Origin: Mesostigma viride
Lineage: Eukaryota; Streptophyta; Mesostigmatophyceae; Mesostigmatales; Mesostigmataceae
DNA length: 64,000 nt
Direction: 5' to 3'
NCBI GenBank assembly: GCA_009746045.1
Contig: RPFO01000240.1
Span: 319,501-383,500, forward strand
This document shows, piece by piece, positions 10,850 to 21,268 of the stretch. Numbering within the stretch: the first letter of the stretch is position 1; each line of letters begins with the position of its first letter. A program made the position numbers and the translations under genes. The notes under the pieces are model-generated. The model did no database searches. It was not told the DNA's origin and saw only the letters and a list, made by a program, of their open reading frames with translations.

Positions 10850-11834
10850 GTAAGTGTTTGAGTTGAATAGTCAGAGCTATAGTATATATACATATAAGCG
10901 ACGGGGGTCAATGTGCTTCGGGGTGCATGTGGTCCAGCGGGTAATTCTTACCAGCTTGTTGCTGCGTGTTATTGCTTCAAACGGTCTCTGGATGCACCGT
11001 GATTGGTTATGTAGTGGTCTAAGAAAGTTTCTTGCCTCATGGACATTTCGTCTTTGCTGGTTTTGCTCTGCTCTAGAGCTTTCTTATCAGTCTCCCCATA
11101 ATAGTAGTATATAGATATTTATTGTGAATATAGAGCACTACATCGCGCCACGCCATGCGTGGGTGGCTGTTCGAGAAAATATGTGTGGAGGTTCATGATG
11201 GAACACGTTTGAGACGTAACTGATAATTGCATTTAGTAATACTAGTCGCAATCAATTTAGCCAGGACCACATGCCTCCGTTCCTGTCCACCAACCACATC
11301 ATGTGAACACCGTGGTGTTTACACACAGTGGTGGTTACCACATAATGTGTACAACCTGGCAAGGATAGACCAACGTAGATTGCAGATCTTCCTCTTGTGC
11401 ACAAAGGTGCACGAATTGTGAGAGCTCGATAGGCTGGCACCGAGACTGCGTAGCTTATCTGAATGACAGCAAGCATTGAGAATGCGTTAAGCTAGCCAGA
11501 TTCCATCAACACTCTCTAGTCGAGTAGTATGCCTGAATAGTACGCTAGCTTTAGATCCTAGGACCCTGAACCTACAAATCATGACATAATGTGCCGGTTC
11601 TCGTAGCTTCGGCACTCTGCATTAGTCATTCCGTGACCAACAATGAGCCGTAAAATGACACGTGCTTGCTGCCCCGAACACTGTATAATACTCTGCCGAT
11701 ATTAATTATGGCCAGAAATACAGCAGGCTGGTGCGATTACATAATAGGGAGGCAACCCTAGCACCTCCGTTTACAATAGATTGCCTACATAAAATATATA
11801 AAATATAGTAACGGCAGGCAGTTGGGCACACAGG
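10850..11834. other. Unassigned, possibly intronic
   Basis: Follows the 10849 donor. It contains a short stretch (about 11740-11850, CCTCCGTTTACAAT ... AGGCAGTTGGGCACA) that recurs at about 58208-58290. No other feature is seen. Confidence 0.35.
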
Positions 11835-12275
11835 GTGAAATTTACCTCTGTCAGTGGCCAGCAGAACCAGCACTGGTTCCTCTATCTCCATACCGCTGTC
11901 GATCCTTCGGGTGGTGTGTGCCTTGGTTCAGTCGGTCTTTTTCCCACTCTACGGTCCAGTGTGAGGACGCGGATGGGGCCGCTCTCTATGCGCCCAACCA
12001 CCGGTCGACCCGACATTACCGCGCTCGACTAGGATGGGCAGGGTTGCCACCCAGTGCTTATCAATCAATGTCTCCGTGGCTCGGCCGCTCTCCGGCAGTC
12101 ACATCCTCCAGGCGGCTGTGGGTGCCGGCGTTGCTGCCGCAGCGTCCGAGCGCGACACGTTTGCCCCCTACTGCAATGTGGAGCCCCACCAGAGCGCGGG
12201 TTCATCCCCTTTGTCCTTGAGGAGTTCGGGGCTCTGGGCCCCAAGATATCAGAGTTTTTCCACGAGTGCTGCTAG
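11835..12275 (+). pseudogene. Non-LTR retrotransposon nuclease-like C-terminal domain, broken
   Basis: Reading across frames gives, in order, GRPDITALD, DGQGCHPVLIN, VSVARPLSGSHILQAAVGAG, VAAAASERD and GFIPFVLEEFGALGPKISEF. This order (PD..., DG.G...L.DVSVARPL, ASER.K..Y, FIPFV.EEFGALGP) is, from memory, the domain that follows the reverse transcriptase in many algal non-LTR elements. It has the look of a restriction-like endonuclease with a PD and later acidic residues. There is an in-frame stop after ITALD and at least two frameshifts. The last 45 codons of the protein appear about 600 bases downstream (12871-13011), so DNA was inserted between them. Confidence 0.45.
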
Positions 12276-12870
12276 CGGCAGGGGCGTCACTGTAGACCGA
12301 CTGTCATAATTCAGGACCGGTGGCAAGGCTTAAAGATCGAATGTATATTGCATTACTGTCAGATTTAATGTTTATTGACTTTGTATTAAGCGTTCATGCT
12401 GCCACCATGATTGCTTAGATGCCTGAGACATAAACACTTGCATTGTGCCGCCGCCATATAACCTGTTGGTCAGCAAGCACTTGACACACGTTGACACAAT
12501 GTGGAGTCGATTGACCCACGGTTGACACAAGACTTGACGCATTAATAACGACCACAAACACACATGGATAACATGGGGCGCCAAGGCGCCGACACACGGT
12601 ACATACAAATATCGAATACACGGAAATTAATGCTGTCGAGTCGACTATCAGTAATTGTCCCGCCGGCTGAACTGCCGACCGGAACACTATATCCGTTGCA
12701 TTCCTTGGCCAAATACGGCGGGACCAAGTTCTATAGAAAGGTTACAACTAGGCTGATATGATAGTAAGGTTGCATAAAGTTCCGGCATACCCGAAACTAG
12801 CCACACTCAATAAAATGACTGTCAGGCAGATTGGGGCATATCCTGACACCGACTCAACCTCACTTAGGGC

Positions 12871-13011
12871 CAGACTGCCCCGTGGAATGCCTGGTAGCAG
12901 TCCTCGTATTGGCGGCAGTGCCTGCTCTTTGCCCTCACTCGCACTGACGTGGCTGATTTGTCATTCCCCCGCGTCTGGCGCGCCGACTTTTTCGCGACCC
13001 ATGCGGTGTAG
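12871..13011 (+). pseudogene. Non-LTR retrotransposon last 47 codons, one stop
   Basis: The frame reads QTAPWNAW, stop, QSSYWRQCLLFALTRTDVAD, then FPRVWRADFFATHAV and a stop. It is the plus-strand relative of 6332-6466 and lies in the same orientation as, and downstream of, the nuclease-like domain at 11835-12275. The two are therefore probably one disrupted copy. Confidence 0.4.
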
Positions 13012-13060
13012 ATCGATCTTCCGCGGCCTGGTGGGCCGGCAGCGGTGTTGCTACATGTAG

Positions 13061-14989
13061 TTGTACGCTAGTGTTGTGTTACAGTAGGGATACTATGCCC
13101 ACCTAGCCACAACATATCCCAGCCAGTTTTCTTTCATGTCCTGAAGATTTATTTCGTATGGACTGGGAATTTGATAGCTTTGATAGTAATAAGCTAGATG
13201 GATTGGGCTCAATGATCAATATTCATGTGCCGCAGTCCTATACTTGAACATGGATTACTTGTACCCTGAGTTTGCCTAGCTAGTGGCAACACGTCTATGC
13301 TTGACAAGTGGTACACTTGTTTGATTCACAAGTGGCTATGGCCTAGTGGACAAGTGGTTGGTCCATGAGCTGACAAGTGTTGGAAGCTTATGATGACAAG
13401 TGGGTAGACTCATTGCGTGACTACCCTTCAGGGAGAAGAGATGTGTCACTTTATTAATCATGTTATGTGGCTCGATATTACGTAGATACTTGGCATCTGG
13501 CTACTATGCCAGCTCATTGGATCGTGTCTAGAATGCTCTAAGAATTTATTTATTCATTGATTTATTTACGCGTAACATGGTCACGTGAGCATTAGTTCTC
13601 AAGGAAATGAATACATACATGGGATGTCCGGGTGGATGGGTGTTCTAAGAATATGTATGCTACTAGGAATACTCCTGGAATATACTGAGAATATGCTAGG
13701 AACATGCTAGGATGTTTGTACAAGGTTCCATGATGATGTCACTGCTGATGTCATCCTTCATGGCCTAAAAGGTATACAAGGAAACTGCCCCCTAAGGGAA
13801 GGTACCTCCATTCAACTTCCTATCAAGCTCTTCTCCAAATCATTGGATTTCTTCGAAAATAGTTTAGTGTAGTGGTACGAGAGAGACCGCCGCGGGCGGC
13901 TGGGACAGCCGCCGGTTTTATGTCCCGCCGGCCGCGCATGTTTCCGGCGCCAGACAATTAAGTCATAAATTAAACATGGGAAATTGTGGGCCGGCTGCCC
14001 TTGGTCAGGCCGCGCGCCACTAGTTCTTAGTTAGGCAGCTAGTACGAAATCATTGTACGTCATTGCTGAAAAACCGGCGTCACATGCTAGTGACGTGACG
14101 GTCGCCACTTGTCAGTGGCCACATTTTGTGACGAAAAGACATCATGGCATAGGTGCTGAAGCTAAGGTCCATTGGAGTGCCTTCCTACCAGAGAAACAAG
14201 TTTATTACAATCAAGTCTATGCAGGCTGGACCATTTGAGCCTCAATAGCCACATCAAAATCAGTGTACAAGTCATGAATTGTCAAGTAAGGCCAGCTCAC
14301 CATGCTGGGACCCAGCACATGCTCCCTTGGTCCAATCTTATCAGTTAGAAAGAGCTCCCAGCGGATGTGAGCTCTTGGTCTTTCACAGCACGGCTTAGCC
14401 AATGTTGCAAGGCAGCAACCTTAAATCTGTGCACCAGGCCACGACCACGGTGGGCACTTCCACGACCAAGGTGGCACCCACGGTTCGTGCTTGCCAAGAT
14501 AGGTGGTCATCCCCCATGACCAAGCTATATCCTTGCGTTGTTCCTCGTTCCCATCGGCGTGACGAGGCAGGTGCAGGCATACAGACAAATCCCCAACGTC
14601 CACTGGCATCAGTGCAGAGCCAGGACGAGCTGGATTTGCCTAGACTCTTGCAACCTAGGAAGTACAGGACCGGTCACAAGCCTGCAAGGTCTAGTATCCT
14701 TGCAGCCCTGTGCCAGCTCCAGTACCCCACCAGTCACAGGCTGCTGCTCCTCCTGGTCTACGTGGACCACAGTCACGTGATAGACAGGCTAAGCCTGTGC
14801 AGGCACGGCCTGCCACGTGTCCTGTCCACCAGAGGACTGCACCCTAGTCGGCCACGGACGGCTAGGACTTCGGGACCTCATATCTTTCTTGTCCCTTGTC
14901 TGTTTCAGGCGGTCAGCACGGCGTTGGAAAGGTCTTTCCAAACTGCATCCACTTAGCATATTGGTTGCCCAAAATGCTAACTTTATCCC
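13061..14989. other. Unassigned, with a degenerate GACAAGTGG repeat
   Basis: GACAAGTGG/CACAAGTGG recurs about seven times between 13296 and 13400. Another loose repeat (GGAATATnCTnGGAA) lies at 13660-13715. A 184-codon frame at 14402-14956 has no recognisable domain, and adjacent frames are equally open, so I do not call it a gene. Confidence 0.35.
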
Positions 14990-15222
14990 CTACAGCGGCG
15001 TGGGTGGGTGGGTGGGTGGTGGGTGGGTGGGTGGGTGGGTGGGTGGGTGGGTGGGTGGGTGGGTGGGTGGGTGGGTGGGTGGGTGGGTGGGTGGGTGGGT
15101 GGGTGGGTGGGTGGGTGGGTGGGTGGGTGGGTGGGTGGGTGGGTGGGTGGGTGGGTGGGTGGGTGGGAGCTGCAAAAAGGCATCCCCACGTTCACCACAC
15201 TGACCAGTCACTCTAAGTACGG
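14990..15222 (-). repeat. R1 deletion derivative with expanded (GGGT)n
   Basis: About forty GGGT units run from 14998 to 15168. The flanks identify the host: the right flank (GGGAGCTGCAAAAAGG to CACTCTAAGTAC) is the complement of R1 sequence before its CCCA filler, and the left flank (CAGCGGCG) matches the CGCTGCT after it. The array is therefore an expansion of the three or four CCCA units seen in the deleted R1 copies at 6826 and 17251. Confidence 0.6.
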
Positions 15223-15258
15223 TGTGAAAATGAAACAACAAGGCACTGTCATGTCTCA

Positions 15259-17536
15259 AAGTTGTACAAGCTACTGCTTATACTTTTTATGCGCAAACCT
15301 TTTGACCAAGGTTAACGCAAATTCTTACATCGTGCGCAGGATTTGCTGAGCTTCGCTCATTTTATATATGACGCGTGGACGGGCTCAAAGGGGACCGACC
15401 TGCCGTAGGTAGCGTAAGACTAGCGCTTGTCACGAGGGTACTGCACCGGCCGGCCCTTTTTGTGCCTAGGCTGAGTGTGGTTCCGGAGTGCAGGCCTAGG
15501 TAGCTTCTAACGTACGTCACTAGACCTTGTTACCTGCGCCAGCCGCCAGGCGTGGCGCAACTGTGATTGGCAGTCAGTACACCTTGTACCTGCGCCAGCC
15601 GGCAGGCCTGCGTGGCGCAATGTGAATGATAGTCAGTACTTAGAGTGGTGTAGGGGACGTAGGGAGGCCTCTTTTCAGCTTCGCAACTTGATCCCAGCAT
15701 TTGCTGGCAAGGTCGGCTGGCCGCTATGGCGGCTGCGCCGAATGTAAGACGATGCTATCGGCCTCTCCGGGCGTGGAGAGGCCTGGAATAAAGGTCTTTA
15801 TGTTCGCCACCCACCGTTACAGGCCACGGTAATGGTTGTTGGGTGGGGGGCTCTACGTTTTGAGTAAAATGGTGTGATTTCCGGCGCTGGGCCCACTGAC
15901 GATTCCCCTCTACCCCTGGGTGCGGCAAGCGGCTTCCTGACACTGGGGAAGCTGCGATTTTAGTCGGACAACGTCAGGGAAGGAGCCATACAGGCCAGGG
16001 CCAGCGGCTACGGTGGAAAGAATCACAGGTGGAGGCGAATCTGCCTTAAACGTGGAGATGGCTAGCGCGGGGTGCCAGGGTAGCCCATAACTGCCAGGAG
16101 CCTGACAGCGGACCCGATCTTTCGGCCTGTGGCCAGACGGGAGTTTCGGGGAGGATGCGGGGCTGGAGCGAATCTTGGTGGGAGGAGCGCGCTCTTCATC
16201 ATTGCCCAGTTTTTCAGCAAAGAATGTTCGCCTGGCGGGGCTGAAATTCTTGCTGTTTTATCGCCTTGTTTTTATCCTGTATGATGCATTATAGGAAAAG
16301 CGATAAAGAGTTCGGTTCAGCCAGGGGGGCATATCTATGCCATAAAAAATTTCCTACAACAACACAAGCCCTGGTCAGGGCCTTGGCTAAGCAGTTTCCA
16401 AGCCAAGGCCTTGGTAGGGTAGAGGGCCTATCGCCACAAAGGTTTCAATGCCGGGAAATCCCAGCCTCGGGGGTGGGGCTGGTGATGGGTCCTGGGCTTG
16501 TGAGAGACGGTCCGGGGGCGTAAGGCCTAATGAGCAGCCGCTGGAAACCGCCCCCCTAACGGGGGGAACGACATGGGTGCCGCCCTGCGTCCGCCGGGAA
16601 ACCGTAGCGGCCACACGGGGGCGGCAGTACAGCCGCGGCAGCGTGCAGGAGGGGGGCCATGGGCGGAAAGAAAATCGGCACCAAGGTTGGCGACAGCCTT
16701 GGTGGCCAGGAAGGAGGTGTGGGGGCAACACCTTGTGTTCGAGTATGCTGGGCCCCCAGCATGGTGCTACAATAACCAACTTGATAATGATGTGCACTGA
16801 GTTTGAAGGTGTGGTATAGGCTGTCCGTATAAAGCCTAGCACACAAAAATGTAAAATAAATGTTTCTCTTGGTGGGAAGGAACTCCAATGGACCAAAAAC
16901 AAGAAATGTATTTGCTGAGCTTCGCTCATTTTATATATGACGCGTGGACGGGCTCAAAGGGGACCGACCTGCCGTAGGTAGCGTAAGACTAGCGCTTGTC
17001 ACGAGGGTACTGCACCGGCCGGCCCTTTTTGTGCCTAGGCTGAGTGTGGTTCCGGAGTGCAGGCCTAGGTAGCTTCTAACGTACGTCACTAGACCTTGTT
17101 ACCTGCGCCAGCCGCCAGGCGTGGCGCAACTGTGATTGGCAGTCAGTACACCTTGTACCTGCGCCAGCCGGCAGGCCTGCGTGGCGCAATGTGAATGATA
17201 GTCAGTACTTAGAGTGGTGTAGGGGACGTAGGGAGGCCTCTTTTCAGCTCCCACCCACCCACCCACGCTGCTAAGAGGGGCAACACCTTGTGTTCGAGTA
17301 TGCTGGGCCCCCAGCATGGTGCTACAATAACCAACTTGATAATGATGTGCACTGAGTTTGAAGGTGTGGTATAGGCTGTCCGTATAAAGCCTAGCACACA
17401 AAAATGTAAAATAAATGTTTCTCTTGGTGGGAAGGAACTCCAATGGACCAAAAACAAGAAATGTATGTAAGAATATGCGTTAACCTTGGTCAAAAGGTTT
17501 GCGCATAAAAAGTATAAGCAGTAGCTTGTACAACTT
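15259..17536. repeat. 70-base inverted arms flanking an R1 insertion
   Basis: The arm at 15259-15328 (AAGTTGTACAAGC ... TTCTTAC) is inverted at 17467-17536. Between them lie CATCGTGCGCAGGAT and two R1 units. Removing R1 would leave a foldback with a TCCTGCGCAGGA-type centre, the same centre found at 37730 and 61404. R1 therefore appears to have inserted into the middle of a palindromic element. Confidence 0.55.
15343..17466 (+). mobile_element. R1 tandem pair: full copy plus deleted copy
   Basis: A full unit (15343-16911) is followed without spacer by a shortened unit (16912-17466) in the same orientation. The joint reads GAAATGTATTTGCTGAGC. The second unit lacks about 1 kb of middle sequence and carries the CCCA filler. 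The shared outer thirds are nearly identical, so the duplication is recent. Confidence 0.65.
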
Positions 17537-17849
17537 AAAACCTTTGCGCGTTGGGGCGGCTCCCTAACTAGGGTTTTACTTCGGCCGCATCAAATTAATA
17601 ATTCGATATCGAATTACTGATTCGATATTAATCCCGGGAAGGTCCGATATCTACCTCGCTAGGCGATTAATTAGTGTAGGTCCGACCGGTGCCCCGGCGG
17701 ATCCTACCAAATAATCCCTACTGGCACTGTCCCCACGAGGTTTCGAACCCATGACTTCCGCGCCGCGCCGGTTCTAGATAAGTTGTACAAGCTACTGCTT
17801 ATACTTTTAATGCGCAAACCTTTTGACCAAGGTTAACGCATATTCTTAC
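17467..17849. mobile_element. MITE-like element with 70-base inverted ends
   Basis: The arms 17467-17536 and 17780-17849 are inverted repeats that differ at only a few bases. They enclose 243 bases of tRNA-like/SINE sequence. The left arm is shared with the foldback at 15259, so the nesting order is uncertain. Confidence 0.5.
17537..17779 (-). repeat. tRNA-derived SINE-like segment
   Basis: On the minus strand it contains GGGTTCGAAACCTCGTG, a match to the RNA polymerase III B box (GGTTCGANNCC) set in a T-arm-like context, followed by GACAGTGCC. The same block occurs at 37434-37700 with a different flank, including the ATTCGATAT/TTAATCCCG tail. A clear A box and a complete cloverleaf are not found, so it is not called a tRNA gene. 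Confidence 0.4.
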
Positions 17850-19124
17850 ATCCTGCGCAATATGAAAAGATCAACCAGCTGCCCATGCAGCACCGACCAG
17901 CTGCCCGTGCAGGTTGTCTTGGTAGTGTCAGCTTTGTGACTGGCACAATACCTGTACTTTAGTCTGTACAAGCAGGTGCTCGTGCTACAGCGTCGTCATT
18001 ATCAAAAGGTTTGACCCCAGCATCAGTTGGGGTACGATGCTCAAATGTGTTCGGCATGGCTGTGGAGGTTGTAATACGAGTTGCGATGAGCACGCGCCAG
18101 ACTGCGTAACAGGTGCCAGAACACTCCATGGCTTTAGAGCACTAGACATTGTTGCCTTTATTATGGAATAATAAAACCACAGTGAGAAGTCACTGATTGA
18201 TAGATTTGTTGTACGTGATGGCACTGTATGCCTGTGGCAGTTCACGGTATACTAAAATGTGCCGTCATTTGCTATACTTCAATTATTTTAGAAGCAGCGC
18301 TCCATTGACATGTACATAATCAATCAAGCGCAACTCCTTCTATACCGAGTGTACATGCATAGCACTGAACATTGTCATGAATGTGAGCTATGTCGTCGAC
18401 CGCACACTAGATTTGGGTACTGGCAGTCAGAAACTAAGCATATGTTAGTCGCAAGCTCAGTTGGGACTTGCGACCGGGGCCGGGTTTCGATGACGTCTGC
18501 GTAAGGTACGCCGGCGGATATCATAATACTTACCGCAGTTCACTTGCGCCCTCGTGAGCTATGCCGGCAAATGTCAGTTTGCTACAGCGGTACACGTACT
18601 CGGTGTCGGATAAGTTCAGATCCGTATGTGACGCAGTCGTTTGGTGACTGACCGTGAACTTCAAACGTGGGGAGTTAGTACGCTGGATACCTAATAAATA
18701 GGGTACCCACCAGTATCCCTGATCCCATGGTGCACTCAGACAGTCTCTAGAGGCACATTCAATTGTTTACTTGCCAGTTTCTCACGATACTGGCTTGGAA
18801 ACAGTTGTGTGCTCAGGTCAATTAGTGTTGCTGGAAACAGTTGCACGCAAGCGCGCCACTGTAGCTGGCAGCTATACATATACAGTCTGTTCTATAAGTT
18901 CATTAATCATGATTATGATCACGGTCGAGTCTCAGTGAATGAGACGGGCATGTAACATAAGGAAAACCCCGATTGTACTACATATCTATGTATAATATAT
19001 CCAACCATGAATTATTAATAGGAGCCTTCATTGGACTGCTAACAACTCGTGTCTTCTGTTGTCATTATATTATTGTAACAAACGCACTGCGAATTTCCTC
19101 CCTTGCACCCATGCCCACGGAAAG
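17850..19124. other. Unassigned, possibly intronic
   Basis: No repeat or coding sequence recognised. AT-rich stretches occur at about 18980-19020. Confidence 0.35.
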
Positions 19125-19276
19125 GGTGACAAAGTGCGCGTGAGCCGAGCATTGATCATCGCAGCGGGCCTTGCCATCGTTACCAGCCTACTCTCCCAGT
19201 CGTTTGAGCTCTGGCGCAAATTGTACAGATTTGGAGTGTGGTTAATAAGAAATGCCATTCTGCTCCTGATGAAGAG
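19125..19276 (+). CDS. Penultimate exon, membrane protein gene (candidate)
   Basis: The frame reads GDKVRVSRALIIAAGLAIVT, SLLSQSFELWRKLYRFGVWL, then RNAILLLMK. A hydrophobic helix comes first and is followed by a basic amphipathic stretch. The proposed acceptor (CCACGGAAAG) is in phase 0, matching the donor at 10849, although its pyrimidine tract is mediocre. The donor GTGCGT at 19277 leaves two bases (AG). Joined to the acceptor TCTCTACAG at 19422 this gives AGC and then an open frame to a stop. An alternative acceptor at 19325 would hit a stop after four codons. Support comes from splice signals and phase only. Confidence 0.4.
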
Positions 19277-19422
19277 GTGCGTCTCAACCCTTATACATGT
19301 TTGTTTTTCTCTTCAAACTGCGCAGGCTACATATTTCATGAAATCGTGCATTACCCCGGTGCTATGCACCTAGCACCCGCACCCGCATGCTCTGGCTCAA
19401 TGGCTCTCTTTGTTCTCTACAG

Positions 19423-19483
19423 CGTAGTTGTCCTAAAACACCGTCGGGCATATTCTGAACTTTCAAAGGTCCCAGCAATCTGA
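19423..19483 (+). CDS. Last exon, membrane protein gene (candidate)
   Basis: After the TTTGTTCTCTACAG acceptor the frame reads VVVLKHRRAYSELSKVPAI and stops at 19481-19483. Phase agrees with the donor at 19276. Intron length would be 146 bases. Confidence 0.4.
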
Positions 19484-19840
19484 TTGTTTGGTTGGGTGCA
19501 AACATGGAAATTTTGATTAGCTATACATTACAGAAATCTATCCTCTTGAGGGATTATGCATTCTGATTGGTAATGATGACCATAGCATGCAACAATTAAC
19601 AGGTCAAGCTCTAGGATCGAGTTGGACATAAAAGGAATCTTGCATGATGCTTTATGGAAATCATAAATCACGAAATAAACGCTGCGTTATTTCTCACGTT
19701 CGTTTGTTGTTGCCCTTTGTCTTTGTCTTCGTTCTGCATAACCTAATTAGGTTCATGCACAACCTGTGCTTCAAATGTTTCTGCGTTCAAGCCAAGTGTG
19801 CGACACTTTTTTTGCAAATTTCGAAGAGGACCCTAAATTT
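19484..19840. other. Unassigned, AT-rich
   Basis: Would contain the 3' untranslated region of the candidate membrane-protein gene. No other feature seen. Confidence 0.3.
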
Positions 19841-19849
19841 CGCACAATG

Positions 19850-20240
19850 CGCGTGATTTCGCACAATTTTCACACGATTTTGCACGATTTTGCACAGTTT
19901 TCGCACAATTTTGCACGATTTCCCTCGATTTACGAATGGATTTTGCACAAGGGTCACTTTGTAGAGTGACCCTTGAAAATTTGCTTGAATTCACATGTGG
20001 TTTGCACTTCCAAATTTTTTACCGTCGACATGTGTCACACTAATTATTATTCATTCACACTTTCATTTGCCCGATTTTGGTAAATCTCAGGAAATTTTGC
20101 ACGATTTCGCACGATTTCGCACAATTTCGCACAATTTTGCATGATTTCGCACAATTTCGCACAACTTCGCACAATTTCGCACGATTTCGCATGATTTTGC
20201 ACGATTTCGCACGATTTCACACAATTTCACTCAATTCCGC
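19850..20240. repeat. ~10-11 base minisatellite (GCACAATTTC/GCACGATTTC)
   Basis: Two blocks, at 19855-19925 and 20095-20235, consist of tandem GCAC(A/G)ATTT(C/T) units with variable last bases. Both blocks are followed by similar text (AAGGGTCACTTnG-AGAGTGACC at 19948 and 20244), so the whole module is duplicated. The open frames across it (ISHDFAQFRT-type peptide) are a by-product. Confidence 0.7.
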
Positions 20241-20560
20241 AAGAAGGGTCACTTCGCAGAGTGACCATCGTCGAAATTCGGGGGGGGGTTGTCACAACAA
20301 AAATCGGAACATTTGAAGTGGGCAAATGGTTAATGCGCTTGGCACGCTCACATGTCCTGCTGAATATCCTACGTGGACATGCACCGTGTAGTTTGGTGCA
20401 TGCCACGTGTTAACTAGATACTTCAAGAAGGTTCGAAGGCAAGTTCGCATATGATTGGCCGCTAGTTGGCTCAGTCCTCTTGACAGGACTACACCGGTGC
20501 TAGGTGAGCCGATGATGTGGTGGCCCGGGAACGCTCACGCAGTACACGTGGCAATATCCC

Positions 20561-20689
20561 ATTCATGTCCCACGTAGCTCCCACAAAAACCAGCATCTTC
20601 ATTAAAAACAATAAGTGGAAGCATACATGTAACACTTTTGACATGCCCGGAGGCACGCCGTTCAAGGCCCTTCATGAAGTACGTTGCCC
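20561..20689. repeat. 129-base direct repeat, left copy
   Basis: Virtually identical to 21140-21268, with a start-to-start distance of 579 bases. The sequence between (20700-20790) contains AAGGGTGGGTGGGTGGGGAG and AAAACCTCCC, which also occur in the A repeat region of F1. The arrangement therefore looks like B2-A2-B1 of another split-repeat retroelement in minus orientation. That reading is inference. Confidence 0.6.
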
Positions 20690-21139
20690 TAGAGGCAACC
20701 AAGACAAGGGTGGGTGGGTGGGGAGCAAAGAAAGAGGCCGACAAAACCAGCCAGAGCGGCTTTTAGTCGCAAAACCTCCCTTATCCCTAGCTAACTGACG
20801 TCATTAAACCCTTATGTTCAGTGATGCTAGTAAGACGCTAACCGTACAGACCGGGGGTAGAATATCCCGAATCTGCACGGCTAGTATTAAATAATGCGTA
20901 GGTTGTTCTTTTCAGGGGCACTGCACCTCACGCCCCGTTCCGCCCGGGTATAATCAACCCAAGCGCGGAACGCACATTTTATTTAATTCATTTTTCAACC
21001 ATGCACTATACTGCATCTACTAATCACAAAAGCTCTAGCCAAACAGCTACGAGAAAACACTACGACCTATAAACCGCTCATCCAGCGGCCTCTTGTTCCC
21101 GCATTCACGTATAGAAGAAACTCCGTTCAAAGAACCCCA

Positions 21140-21268
21140 ATTCATGTCCCACGTAGCTCCCACAAAAACCAGCATCTTCATTAAAAACAATAAGTGGAAG
21201 CATACATGTAACACTTTTGACATGCCCGGAGGCACGCCGTTCAAGGCCCTTCATGAAGTACGTTGCCC
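21140..21268. repeat. 129-base direct repeat, right copy
   Basis: Partner of 20561-20689. To its right, up to about 21640, the DNA becomes GC-rich with open frames on both strands. No motif there could be matched to F1 or F2 proteins. Confidence 0.6.

Noticed and set aside
14402..14956. 184-codon plus-strand frame
   Set aside because: No recognisable domain, competing frames are open over the same bases, and there is no splice or repeat support.
14817..15349. Gly-Gly-Trp-Val and Pro-Thr-His frames
   Set aside because: Translations of (GGGT)n in every frame, not protein genes.
17730..17790. A tRNA gene on the minus strand
   Set aside because: Only the T-arm/B-box region is recognisable. No acceptor stem or anticodon arm could be folded, and the block is repeated at 37.6 kb, which fits a SINE.
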